Source: Myroides profundi (GTDB lineage Bacteria > Bacteroidota > Bacteroidia > Flavobacteriales > Flavobacteriaceae). Taken from it: a stretch of DNA of 64,000 nt. Below, piece by piece: positions 45,120 through 51,983 of the stretch. Both the position numbers and the translations under genes were made by a program. The DNA lies in assembly GCF_000833025.1 (NCBI RefSeq), contig NZ_CP010817.1:1426001-1490000 (forward strand), in the 5' to 3' direction. The notes beneath the pieces are model-generated. The model was given only the letters and a program-made list of their open reading frames with translations. It had not been told where the DNA came from and searched no databases. Position 1 is the first letter of the stretch, and every line of letters starts with the position of its first letter.

Positions 45120-46148
45120 TTATGCTTTAATTGCTCTTAGTCTAGTCATTACCTCATCACCAAAAGGTGTTAAAGACCAATATGTCCCATTATCTTTTAT
45201 ACTTCTTGATTTATTGCTTTTTGTTATCAAACCAAGAGCTCTTAATTGAACTTTTATGGTTTGATAATCGCTTTCAAATAAAGCATATGAATAAAAATTC
45301 CCTCCATCTGTAAATGTTTCTTCCTTTATTATTTTTGCATAAGTTTTATTATATACAAATTTATCTATAGAAGCTTTAAATTGCTCTTCTGATAATTCAT
45401 CAATCATAGAGGGTGAAATCCAATAAAAAATTTCATTCCAATTAGTAGTGAACTTTCTGTTGTAGTTTCTTGCAGAAGAACGATAATCTCCATATTTAAT
45501 GGAAAAACTCAGTTCTACTTCTGTTGAACCTTGAGCAAATTTTTCACTACCATCTGGAGCTTTAGTCCTAGCTTCATTTAGTTTATTTTGGAGTGTTTCT
45601 ATTTCTTTTTTAAGTTTTAGTATTTCAATATTTGCTTCTGAACTAGATACTACATTTCCTCTAATCCACCCTATGCCAGGAAATTTTTTCTGTAGACTGA
45701 TTAAACTGCGACTAACAACACTTCCCAACTCCTGAGGAGTTGCCCAATATTTACACATCTTTTGTTGGACTATAAGTTTGAAATCATCCAATTTTTGTTG
45801 TCCTTCTGTAGTTTTTTCAGTATGTTTTTTTGGAATAGATTCAGGATCTTTATGTAAAAATGCTATTATAGGTTTTCCACTCTCCAAAGCATAACGATAT
45901 TCCATTTCTGTGTAGCTAACACCTTCTGAACCCAAAGAGCCATAACGGCCTCCTACGATAACAATATAATAATCTGAATCATCAATTACTCCTTTAATCA
46001 AACTCCATTGGTCTTCATTAGACGCTGGAAATAATTCCATTCCAGCTGGAATACAGTCTAATTCTAAAAGAGCGTGCATTATTTCTTGTCTTTCTTCTAA
46101 AAGGTCAGTATAGGTTGAACTAACAAAGACTTGATATTTTTTATCCAT
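45120..46148 (-). CDS. DUF4062 domain protein (TIR-like fold), defence candidate
   Basis: 342 residues. N-terminal DUF4062 at about 1-110: KKYQVFVSSTYTDLLEERQE, GMELFPASNEDQWSLIKGVI, DYYIVIVGGRYGSLG, SYTEMEYRYALESGKPIIAF. This domain has a TIR/nucleoside-hydrolase-like fold and occurs in several immune and NTPase-fused proteins. A coiled coil follows (about 175-195, ANIEILKLKKEIETLQNKLN), then a C-terminal domain ending in a winged-helix-like ITKSNKSRSIKDNGTYWSLT. No NTPase is attached. Downstream gene of a three-gene minus-strand module; effector role inferred. Confidence 0.8.
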   Translation of the reverse strand: MDKKYQVFVSSTYTDLLEERQEIMHALLELDCIPAGMELFPASNEDQWSLIKGVIDDSDYYIVIVGGRYGSLGSEGVSYTEMEYRYALESGKPIIAFLHKDPESIPKKHTEKTTEGQQKLDDFKLIVQQKMCKYWATPQELGSVVSRSLISLQKKFPGIGWIRGNVVSSSEANIEILKLKKEIETLQNKLNEARTKAPDGSEKFAQGSTEVELSFSIKYGDYRSSARNYNRKFTTNWNEIFYWISPSMIDELSEEQFKASIDKFVYNKTYAKIIKEETFTDGGNFYSYALFESDYQTIKVQLRALGLITKSNKSRSIKDNGTYWSLTPFGDEVMTRLRAIKA

Positions 46149-46167
46149 TATTTTTGGTTATAATTAC

Positions 46168-46357
46168 TAACAACGTATCGGAGCTTAGCGTCAGTGGTGT
46201 AAATTGAAGCGAAAAGTTTCAATTTAGCAACACAGTAAGTAAAAGCCGATTCATTTGATGAATTTAAGACAAAAAGTCAATTTATTTGGCTTTTTTAGAC
46301 ATAGAAAACTGAAAACTTTCACTTTATCATTTACCCCGTTACGCTAAACCTATGTTA
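46168..46357. repeat. Foldable spacer 1 with TAACA/TGTTA ends
   Basis: Outer ends TAACA (46168-46172) and TGTTA (46353-46357); inner TTAGCG (46185-46190) and CGCTAA (46342-46347). An internal hairpin AAATTGAA/TTTCAATTT lies near 46200-46224. The right end overlaps the stop codon of the 46355 gene. The arrangement resembles the bracketed recombination sites of gene cassettes, but no integrase is in the window. Confidence 0.4.
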
Positions 46358-47119
46358 TCGTATTGATTCATTTTTTCTTACTAAATTAAAAACTCCTAGT
46401 CCAATATATGCAACTAAGAATGTAATCATAAATGCAATTAATGTATTATTGTATGATGAGATTCTGTCAACTTCTCTTTGTAAAGATTCATTATTAGAAT
46501 TTTGTTCCTTTTTAATATCTTCAATATCTCTTTTTAGGTTAGCTATTTCAACAAATTTTTTAGGATTTTCTTCCAATAAGGAGTTAAGAGCATTTATATT
46601 TTGTAAAATTTTTTTATTTTCAATTTTTAGTTGTTGAACTTCTATTTCAATTAGAGTTGTTTTATTTACGTTTAAACTATCAATAATTAAATTAGTTTCA
46701 TTTATACTAAATTCCAATTGCTTTTTTAATTCTTTAATTTGAATTTCCATTTTTTCTTTATCAGAAGATTTAGATGTAAATAATTCAGATAAATTTGGAA
46801 TTAAAGATGTTATAGTAACAACTATACTTACCATTAGAGGAACAATAAGTTTTCCGTATTCAGAATTTAAAAGTACTGAGAATTTGTATTTGTCTTTTAG
46901 TTTTAAAAAAGTATCTCTTGAAAGAGAATACATTTCTCTTTTATAAATAATAAATTTTCGTTCAACTAAATTATTGACAATTGCTAATATTTCTTCTTCT
47001 GTATATTCTTGAAAATCAAAAAAACTATAAATTTCAGAGAATGTATATTCTAAGGGTCTATTAGGATTGTTAAGGTATAAATCCTTTAATAACTTTTGTT
47101 CAAGTTTTGATTGATTCAT
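46355..47119 (-). CDS. Membrane-anchored coiled-coil protein, unknown
   Basis: 254 residues. N-terminal winged-helix-like part (KLLKDLYLNNPNRPLEYTFS, EILAIVNNLVERKFIIYKRE), a membrane segment near 88-108 (GKLIVPLMVSIVVTITSLI), a long coiled coil (about 115-220, MEIQIKELKKQLEFSINETN and on), and a C-terminal helix (LIAFMITFLVAYIGLGVFNL). Two membrane spans place the coiled coil on one side as a hairpin. No catalytic motif. Middle gene of the minus-strand module; perhaps a membrane sensor or anchor. Confidence 0.6.
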   Translation of the reverse strand: MNQSKLEQKLLKDLYLNNPNRPLEYTFSEIYSFFDFQEYTEEEILAIVNNLVERKFIIYKREMYSLSRDTFLKLKDKYKFSVLLNSEYGKLIVPLMVSIVVTITSLIPNLSELFTSKSSDKEKMEIQIKELKKQLEFSINETNLIIDSLNVNKTTLIEIEVQQLKIENKKILQNINALNSLLEENPKKFVEIANLKRDIEDIKKEQNSNNESLQREVDRISSYNNTLIAFMITFLVAYIGLGVFNLVRKNESIR

Positions 47120-47151
47120 TCTGTATTTAATGTTAAGTTTGGTATAATGTC

Positions 47152-47282
47152 GCCTAACGTTTTTTGGTGGGGTAATGGTGGGGTAATCGAAGTAATAATC
47201 TTCAATTTTGCAAAAAAGTTAAACCGAAGAAACACCGTTGAACTTTGCAGTTTTGCCTTACTATTTCAAAAACCTTGTTAGC
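47152..47282. repeat. Foldable spacer 2 with GCCTAAC/GTTAGC ends
   Basis: Starts GCCTAACGTTTTTTGG (47152-47167) and ends CAAAAACCTTGTTAGC (47267-47282), complementary in TAAC/GTTA and in the following T/A run. Inside is a repeat GGTGGGGTAATGGTGGGGTAA. The 5' end lies just upstream of one gene start and the 3' end just past the stop of the next, like spacer 1. Confidence 0.45.
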
Positions 47283-47292
47283 AGTAGCCTTT

Positions 47293-48366
47293 TTATCTCT
47301 GTTCTGCGTAGTCATAATATAGTCGTCCAAGCTTAAATGTTTTTTCGGCTAGTTCGGCTTCTTGTTCAATGTTATAAGAAGAAATGGAAAGTTCAGACTT
47401 AGACAATTTTTTCAAGAGAGAACTTGCCGTTATATTTTTCATCCTTTCATAACATTTCTTTGCAACATTGTATGCCTCGATAAAATTAAGAACTTCTTCT
47501 TTTTTTAAATTCAAAACTTCACTTAGAAATTCTAAAAATTCATCACTTTCTATCTCAGTGGAGCTTATTCTTTCAAAGTCAAGATATCCAATTGGTATTT
47601 TAGAGTATTTTCTTTCGTCAACAAGTTTTTGCAGAATTAGAGAACTATTTTCTAACTTACTGATGTCAATATGATTTGTCAAAACTAACTCTTTATACAA
47701 ACTCCAATCATACAATGCTTCTTCTAGCATATCTTGAGTTATTTCCTTATTTTGGCCAATTAAAGAATTAATCTTTTCAAGATTTTGCCATAAGAATCCA
47801 GCAAGTTGATTTTTTGTGAAATACCTTTTGTAGTCAGGAAGTTTTTTATAATCGCCAAGTTTGATGTAATTTTTTAATTGAATTGATGCGATATACATCA
47901 TCATTTCATTATTTACAGCATACATTATTTGTAAATGATCATCTGTCAGTTTCCTTGTGTCCGTAGGAAAACCTTGCTCAGTAATAAAATCCTTTTGGTT
48001 TTCATTCCAACCACTATGAACAATAGTATTTCTTACATATTTTATTGCCAAGTATTGCTTTAGTATTTTTTCATCTACGTCAATTCTGTTTGTCTTAAAG
48101 CTATTACTTAAAGCAGTAATTCTGTCTTCATTACTTGATTTAGCAAAGTAAGGTTCTAAGATGTTATTAGTGTCCCTTTCTTTCCAATTTTCAATCATAG
48201 CTTCAATTCCTCCTATCATAAAAACACAAAATAGTCGTGAAATAGAAGCTTGAAATAAAAAGTCAATTACTACTTTACCTGGGTGGGTCAAATAACTGTC
48301 TCTTAAGTCTATCAGATAAAGTAGGTCGTCAGAATATGTATCTATAAATTCTGGTGTTTCTCTCAT
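47293..48366 (-). CDS. HEPN-like domain protein, candidate RNase effector
   Basis: 357 residues. The N-terminal half is helical and contains QYLAIKYVRNTIVHSGWNEN at about 105-125. RNTIVH fits the HEPN RNase signature R-x4-6-H and is preceded by the usual helix. The upstream SISRLFCVFMIGGIEAMIENW matches the first HEPN helix. The C-terminal half is helical and unrecognised (EFLEFLSEVLNLKKEEVLNF). First gene of the module on the minus strand. HEPN proteins often act as RNA-cutting effectors in immunity; this is an inference from the motif. Confidence 0.6.
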   Translation of the reverse strand: MRETPEFIDTYSDDLLYLIDLRDSYLTHPGKVVIDFLFQASISRLFCVFMIGGIEAMIENWKERDTNNILEPYFAKSSNEDRITALSNSFKTNRIDVDEKILKQYLAIKYVRNTIVHSGWNENQKDFITEQGFPTDTRKLTDDHLQIMYAVNNEMMMYIASIQLKNYIKLGDYKKLPDYKRYFTKNQLAGFLWQNLEKINSLIGQNKEITQDMLEEALYDWSLYKELVLTNHIDISKLENSSLILQKLVDERKYSKIPIGYLDFERISSTEIESDEFLEFLSEVLNLKKEEVLNFIEAYNVAKKCYERMKNITASSLLKKLSKSELSISSYNIEQEAELAEKTFKLGRLYYDYAEQR

Positions 48367-48389
48367 TTGTCTTATGTATCGTATTTAAG

Positions 48390-48609
48390 GTTACTGCTAA
48401 GATTGTTTCTTTCAAACATAATAAACTTTTCTTAAATTTTATTACGGAAATCCGTAAACCACTCAATATTTTGAGTCTATCTACTATTTCAACTAAAAAC
48501 CACGACTTCGGAGTAGTTTTCCAGCCCTCTGCAAGAGCAAGTAGTTTTGAAAGCTCGAACCTTATTTCGAGTGCCTCAAAACATAACTTGCTGTTACTTT
48601 TGCAGTAAC
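48390..48609. repeat. Foldable spacer 3 upstream of the HEPN-like gene
   Basis: GTTACTGC (48390-48397) and GCAGTAAC (48602-48609) are exact complements bracketing about 200 bases. Inside are short hairpins such as TTACGGA/TCCGTAA near 48441-48455. Together with spacers 1 and 2, every gene of the module is flanked by such a bracketed stretch. Confidence 0.4.
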
Positions 48610-49139
48610 TTATTTAGATATAAATACATTTTATAAAGTAAAATCTAAAGTGATTTCATATTAGTAAATCACTCACTATTTGACACTAAAGTGCCAAGAG
48701 TAGCCTTAAAATTCCATTTAAAGTTTTCAATCTGTATATATACTTTCTTTGCTGTAAGATAGTAAAGTAAGTTTTGCAATTGTCTTTTAAATAGCGCTTT
48801 AAAACTTTTTTAAAATGATTTTTCAGTAAAAAAATAAAAGTGTAATGTTTGAAAAACATAAAACAGTTTTTACGGTTTATGTTTTTTAAAGGAACCTGTT
48901 TACAAGGTTGTAAAAAAACGAAAAAGCTAAAGTTTAAAGTAAACATTGTTTTGGTAAAGTAGGAAAGGTCATTTTAAACAAGCTCAACTTAATGGTAAAG
49001 CATACTCATTTAAAATACGATGTAAAGCTTTAAACAAGCAAAGCAGTAAATCAAACATCACTTTGTTAAAGACAAACATTTTGTTTTAAACAAACTAAAA
49101 CTTACAACTATCCATAACGAAAAATGTAAACCATTTAAA
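48610..49139. promoter_or_regulatory. Long upstream region of the tra operon with hairpins
   Basis: About 530 bases without a credible gene. AAAAACATAAA (48852-48862) and TTTATGTTTTT (48876-48886) form an 11-bp stem; AACCT/AGGTT (48893-48909) form another. From 48960 the DNA is rich in repeated AAACA/TTAAA words (AAACAAGC, AAACATTTTG, AAACAAAC). Probably the transcription control region for traA onward. Confidence 0.4.
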
Positions 49140-49916
49140 ATGTACAATATGGAAACAGTAAAACAACCTTTAAAAATTAGCTTTTATACACAAAAAGGCG
49201 GAGTAGGTAAATCTACTTTAACAACACTCTTAGCAAGTCAACTACATTATCGATTAGGCTATAATGTACTTGTCTTAGATTGTGATTTTCCTCAGAACAG
49301 TTTAGTTCATATGAGAGAGCGTGATAAGGATAGTATCATGCAAAATGAATATTACAAACAAGCTGCTATTAAGCAGTTTCAGATACTCAAAAAGAAAGCA
49401 TACTCCATTGTAAAATGTAAAGCTGATGACGCTTTAGAAATAGCAGAAGAAACAATGAAAGAGTTGAATCAAGTCTTTGATGTTGTATTCTTTGATTTAC
49501 CAGGAACGGCTAACACTAAAGGTGTATTATCTACTTTAAATAGTATGGATTACATCTTTAGCCCAATTATCGCAGATCGATTGGTTGTGGAAAGCACTTT
49601 AGGTTTTACTAAAGCCTTTGGTGAACTACCAAAAAACAAACAAAGCTCTGTTAAACAGGAGCTCTGGCTTTTCTGGAATCAAGTAGATGGGAGGGAAAAG
49701 ACTGATTTATATGATAACTACGAAACAGTTATTAATCAATTGAATCTTCCTATTATGCATGCAAGGATAAAAGACAGTAAACGCTTTAGAAAAGAAAAAG
49801 AAGCTAAAGGCAGGTATGTGTTTCGATCAAGTTTGCTACCTACTGACACTAATCATATGAAAACAACTAATCTATCGGCATTTATAGAGGAGTTCTTAAC
49901 TATTACTAATCTTTAA
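49140..49916 (+). CDS. traA: ParA-family ATPase, TraA of Bacteroidota ICE
   Basis: 258 residues; ATG 49149 is an alternative start. Deviant Walker A FYTQKGGVGKSTLTTLLASQ (about 14-33), switch I-like VLVLDCDFPQNSL, Walker B VFFDLPGTANTKG, and a late SIIADRLVVES-type region. ParA-like ATPases begin the tra operon in CTnDOT-type elements (TraA) and may place the DNA or machinery in the cell. Followed 11 bases later by the DUF3408 genes. Confidence 0.9.
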   Translation: MYNMETVKQPLKISFYTQKGGVGKSTLTTLLASQLHYRLGYNVLVLDCDFPQNSLVHMRERDKDSIMQNEYYKQAAIKQFQILKKKAYSIVKCKADDALEIAEETMKELNQVFDVVFFDLPGTANTKGVLSTLNSMDYIFSPIIADRLVVESTLGFTKAFGELPKNKQSSVKQELWLFWNQVDGREKTDLYDNYETVINQLNLPIMHARIKDSKRFRKEKEAKGRYVFRSSLLPTDTNHMKTTNLSAFIEEFLTITNL

Positions 49917-49927
49917 ACTCTCAATCA

Positions 49928-50353
49928 ATGAAAGAGCAAAACACTTCCAAACAAGAATCTCAGAAAGAATTAGTAGATGAGGACTATCTAATGAATATTA
50001 TGAGTGGTGATATAAAAGTAGAGGCTACAACAAAAACTAAAAAGACAGCTGAAATAGAACCTGTAATACAAAAACAAGCATCACAAACAAAAGAGAAAAA
50101 AACAAAGAAAGAGACCTCAATTACTAAATATCAAGAACTCTTTTTGATTAATGACTTTCCATCAACAAGAGCAGGGAAGGTGGTTTATATACGACCTGAA
50201 TATCACGAAGTACTACTTCGCATTATCCAACTGGCTAAAGAAGAAAAAACAACGCTTTATTCTTACTTAGACAATATTTTAAAACAGCATTTAAAAGAGT
50301 ATAGCCAAGAGATTACCCAATATTTTAATGACAAATTTAAACCTATTTTATAA
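49928..50353 (+). CDS. DUF3408 protein (TraB/TraC-like), first of two paralogs
   Basis: 141 residues: a charged, disordered N-terminal half (KTKKTAEIEPVIQKQASQ) and a C-terminal ribbon-helix-helix-like DUF3408 domain (STRAGKVVYIRPEYHEVLLR, TTLYSYLDNILKQHLKEY). The DUF3408 family accompanies TraA in Bacteroidota ICEs. Its stop overlaps the start of the next gene by one base (TAATG). Confidence 0.85.
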   Translation: MKEQNTSKQESQKELVDEDYLMNIMSGDIKVEATTKTKKTAEIEPVIQKQASQTKEKKTKKETSITKYQELFLINDFPSTRAGKVVYIRPEYHEVLLRIIQLAKEEKTTLYSYLDNILKQHLKEYSQEITQYFNDKFKPIL

Positions 50354-50640
50354 TGAGAAAATTCAAACACTTTAGAAAATCTGCTCCAATGCAAGTTACT
50401 AAGAGCAAAGAGAATTATGTAGAGACTTTTTTAAAAGAAACATCAACTAGAGCTAGAGATGGTAAAACGGTTTACATCCGACCAGAGTTTCATGAAAAAC
50501 TCACTCGTATTATTCAGGTAATAGGAGAGGACAAGGTTTCTATTTATGCTTATTTAGATAATCTATTAGACAACCATTTTGAGGAGTTTTCACAGACGAT
50601 TGTAGAAAAGTTTAACCAGAAGTATAAACCTATTTTCTAG
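50353..50640 (+). CDS. DUF3408 protein, second paralog
   Basis: 95 residues, the same C-terminal domain as the gene before it: STRARDGKTVYIRPEFHEKL and VSIYAYLDNLLDNHFEEF, both ending NDKFKPIL/NQKYKPIF. The disordered N-terminal part is short. A tandem duplication is likely. Probably DNA-binding partners of the ParA-like TraA. Confidence 0.85.
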   Translation: MRKFKHFRKSAPMQVTKSKENYVETFLKETSTRARDGKTVYIRPEFHEKLTRIIQVIGEDKVSIYAYLDNLLDNHFEEFSQTIVEKFNQKYKPIF

Positions 50641-50643
50641 ACT

Positions 50644-51150
50644 ATGGAAATAGTCATAATAATCAGTCTTGTTATTATTATAGCTCTTATGTTATTAAAT
50701 AAAAACAAACCAATTGAAAAAGAGAACCAATCTAAAACAGAAGAGCTATCTTTTAAACAAGATGTCCCTGTAAGTATCATAGGAGAAAGTAAACCAATTA
50801 TGCTAAAGCAATCATTATATCTAACTAAAGAAGATGAAATTGATTTAGAGGAGGAAGAAAAAGAGCTAAGTAATGACTTACAACCTTTAGATAATGAGTT
50901 TACAGAGAGAGTAAGTATGGATGAGCTTAATAGGTTTGTAAACTCTATTGAAGAAGAATTAATTAGTGATACTACAATTAAAACAGCTAAAAAGATTGAA
51001 GGGTCTGATTTACTTGAGTTACTGCAAAAGGCAATGCCTGATTCTGCTAAGACAATAGCAAAACTATTAGACCAATCATTAAGCAAAAAATCACCCAAAA
51101 AGGAACAACCAACATATAATGAGGATTTTAATATTAATGATTTTGTGTAA
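50644..51150 (+). CDS. traD: TraD-like small membrane-anchored protein
   Basis: 168 residues with one N-terminal helix (EIVIIISLVIIIALMLLN) and an acidic, helical remainder (DLEEEEKELSNDLQPLDNEF, LLELLQKAMPDSAKTIAKLL). It occupies the traD position of CTnDOT-type operons. The symbol follows position and general layout; no functional motif. Its stop is followed by a hairpin terminator. Confidence 0.6.
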   Translation: MEIVIIISLVIIIALMLLNKNKPIEKENQSKTEELSFKQDVPVSIIGESKPIMLKQSLYLTKEDEIDLEEEEKELSNDLQPLDNEFTERVSMDELNRFVNSIEEELISDTTIKTAKKIEGSDLLELLQKAMPDSAKTIAKLLDQSLSKKSPKKEQPTYNEDFNINDFV

Positions 51151-51159
51151 AGAAGCCTA

Positions 51160-51191
51160 AAGGCGTTATAGTAAACCATACTTAACGCCTT
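51160..51191 (+). terminator. Terminator between traD and traE
   Basis: A 9-bp stem AAGGCGTTA (51160-51168) / TAACGCCTT (51183-51191) followed by a T run. It splits the regulatory genes from the transfer-channel genes, so traE onward probably has its own promoter or read-through control. Confidence 0.75.
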
Positions 51192-51318
51192 TTTCATTGC
51201 ATCTTATCGCCATGTGCGTCCCCAAACTTCCACAATCAATGCCTTAATCTGTTTTCCAAAGACATTTACCAAAGTATCATGCAAAGGGCATGATTATAAC
51301 CAAATAAATGTCATTCTT

Positions 51319-51627
51319 ATGAAAACAAAAACAATCAAACAAAGGCTATTATTACTACTAGTTGTACTAAGTAGTTTACCGCTACTGGCTCAAGGAAACG
51401 GAGCTGCTGGTATCACAGAAGCCACCCAAATGGTTACTTCTTATTTTGATCCAGCCACTAAACTAATTTATGCTATTGGAGCAGTGGTTGGTCTTATTGG
51501 AGGGGTAAAGGTTTACAATAAATTCTCAAGTGGTGATCCCGATACAAGCAAGACAGCAGCAAGCTGGTTTGGGGCTTGTATTTTCTTAATTGTAGCGGCT
51601 ACCATTCTAAGATCATTCTTCCTTTAA
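51319..51627 (+). CDS. traE: Conjugation protein TraE (DUF4134)
   Basis: ATG 51319 is chosen (102 residues); it begins the signal peptide MKTKTIKQRLLLLLVVLSSL ending LAQG. The longer frame only adds untranslated leader. The mature part has two membrane spans: LIYAIGAVVGLIGGVKVYNK and SWFGACIFLIVAATILRSFF. TraE is a VirB2-like pilin-class component of the transfer channel. Confidence 0.9.
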   Translation: MKTKTIKQRLLLLLVVLSSLPLLAQGNGAAGITEATQMVTSYFDPATKLIYAIGAVVGLIGGVKVYNKFSSGDPDTSKTAASWFGACIFLIVAATILRSFFL

Positions 51628-51638
51628 AAGATGCGCTT

Positions 51639-51983
51639 ATGAAAAAGTATAGTATCAATAAAGGCATTGGAGCCAGTGTTGAGTTTAAAGGACTCAAGGC
51701 TCAGTACCTGTTTTATTTTGCAGGTGGACTTTTAGGGAATCTTATTCTTGTTATGGTTTTGTATATGGCAGGGGTAAACAATCTTATTTGTTTAACCCTT
51801 GGTCTTGGACTATCGGGTTATCTGATCTACAAAGTATTTTCATTAAATAAGAAATACGGTCAGTATGGTCTTATGAAACTTCAAGCAAGAAAATATTTTC
51901 CAAGGTACATTATCTCAAGAAAAGATATCAAAGGGTATTTAAGTAGAAACTTAAAACAAAGAAACTATGAGAAATACAGCTAA
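51639..51983 (+). CDS. traF: Conjugation protein TraF (DUF4133)
   Basis: ATG 51639 is chosen (114 residues, MKKYSINKGIGASVEFKGLK); the longer frame needs a TTG inside traE. Two membrane helices (YLFYFAGGLLGNLILVMVLY and LICLTLGLGLSGYLIYKVF), then a basic tail. VirB3-like. The stop overlaps the traG start by 17 bases. Confidence 0.9.
   Translation: MKKYSINKGIGASVEFKGLKAQYLFYFAGGLLGNLILVMVLYMAGVNNLICLTLGLGLSGYLIYKVFSLNKKYGQYGLMKLQARKYFPRYIISRKDIKGYLSRNLKQRNYEKYS

Noticed and set aside
48841..48946. CRISPR-like repeats in the AAACA/TTAAA-rich region
   Set aside because: Words are short and irregularly spaced, with no repeat of 20 or more bases and no cas genes.
50637..51197. Minus-strand frame of 186 codons opposite traD
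   Set aside because: Low-complexity Ser/Leu translation with no motif, entirely antisense to a gene in a well-ordered operon.
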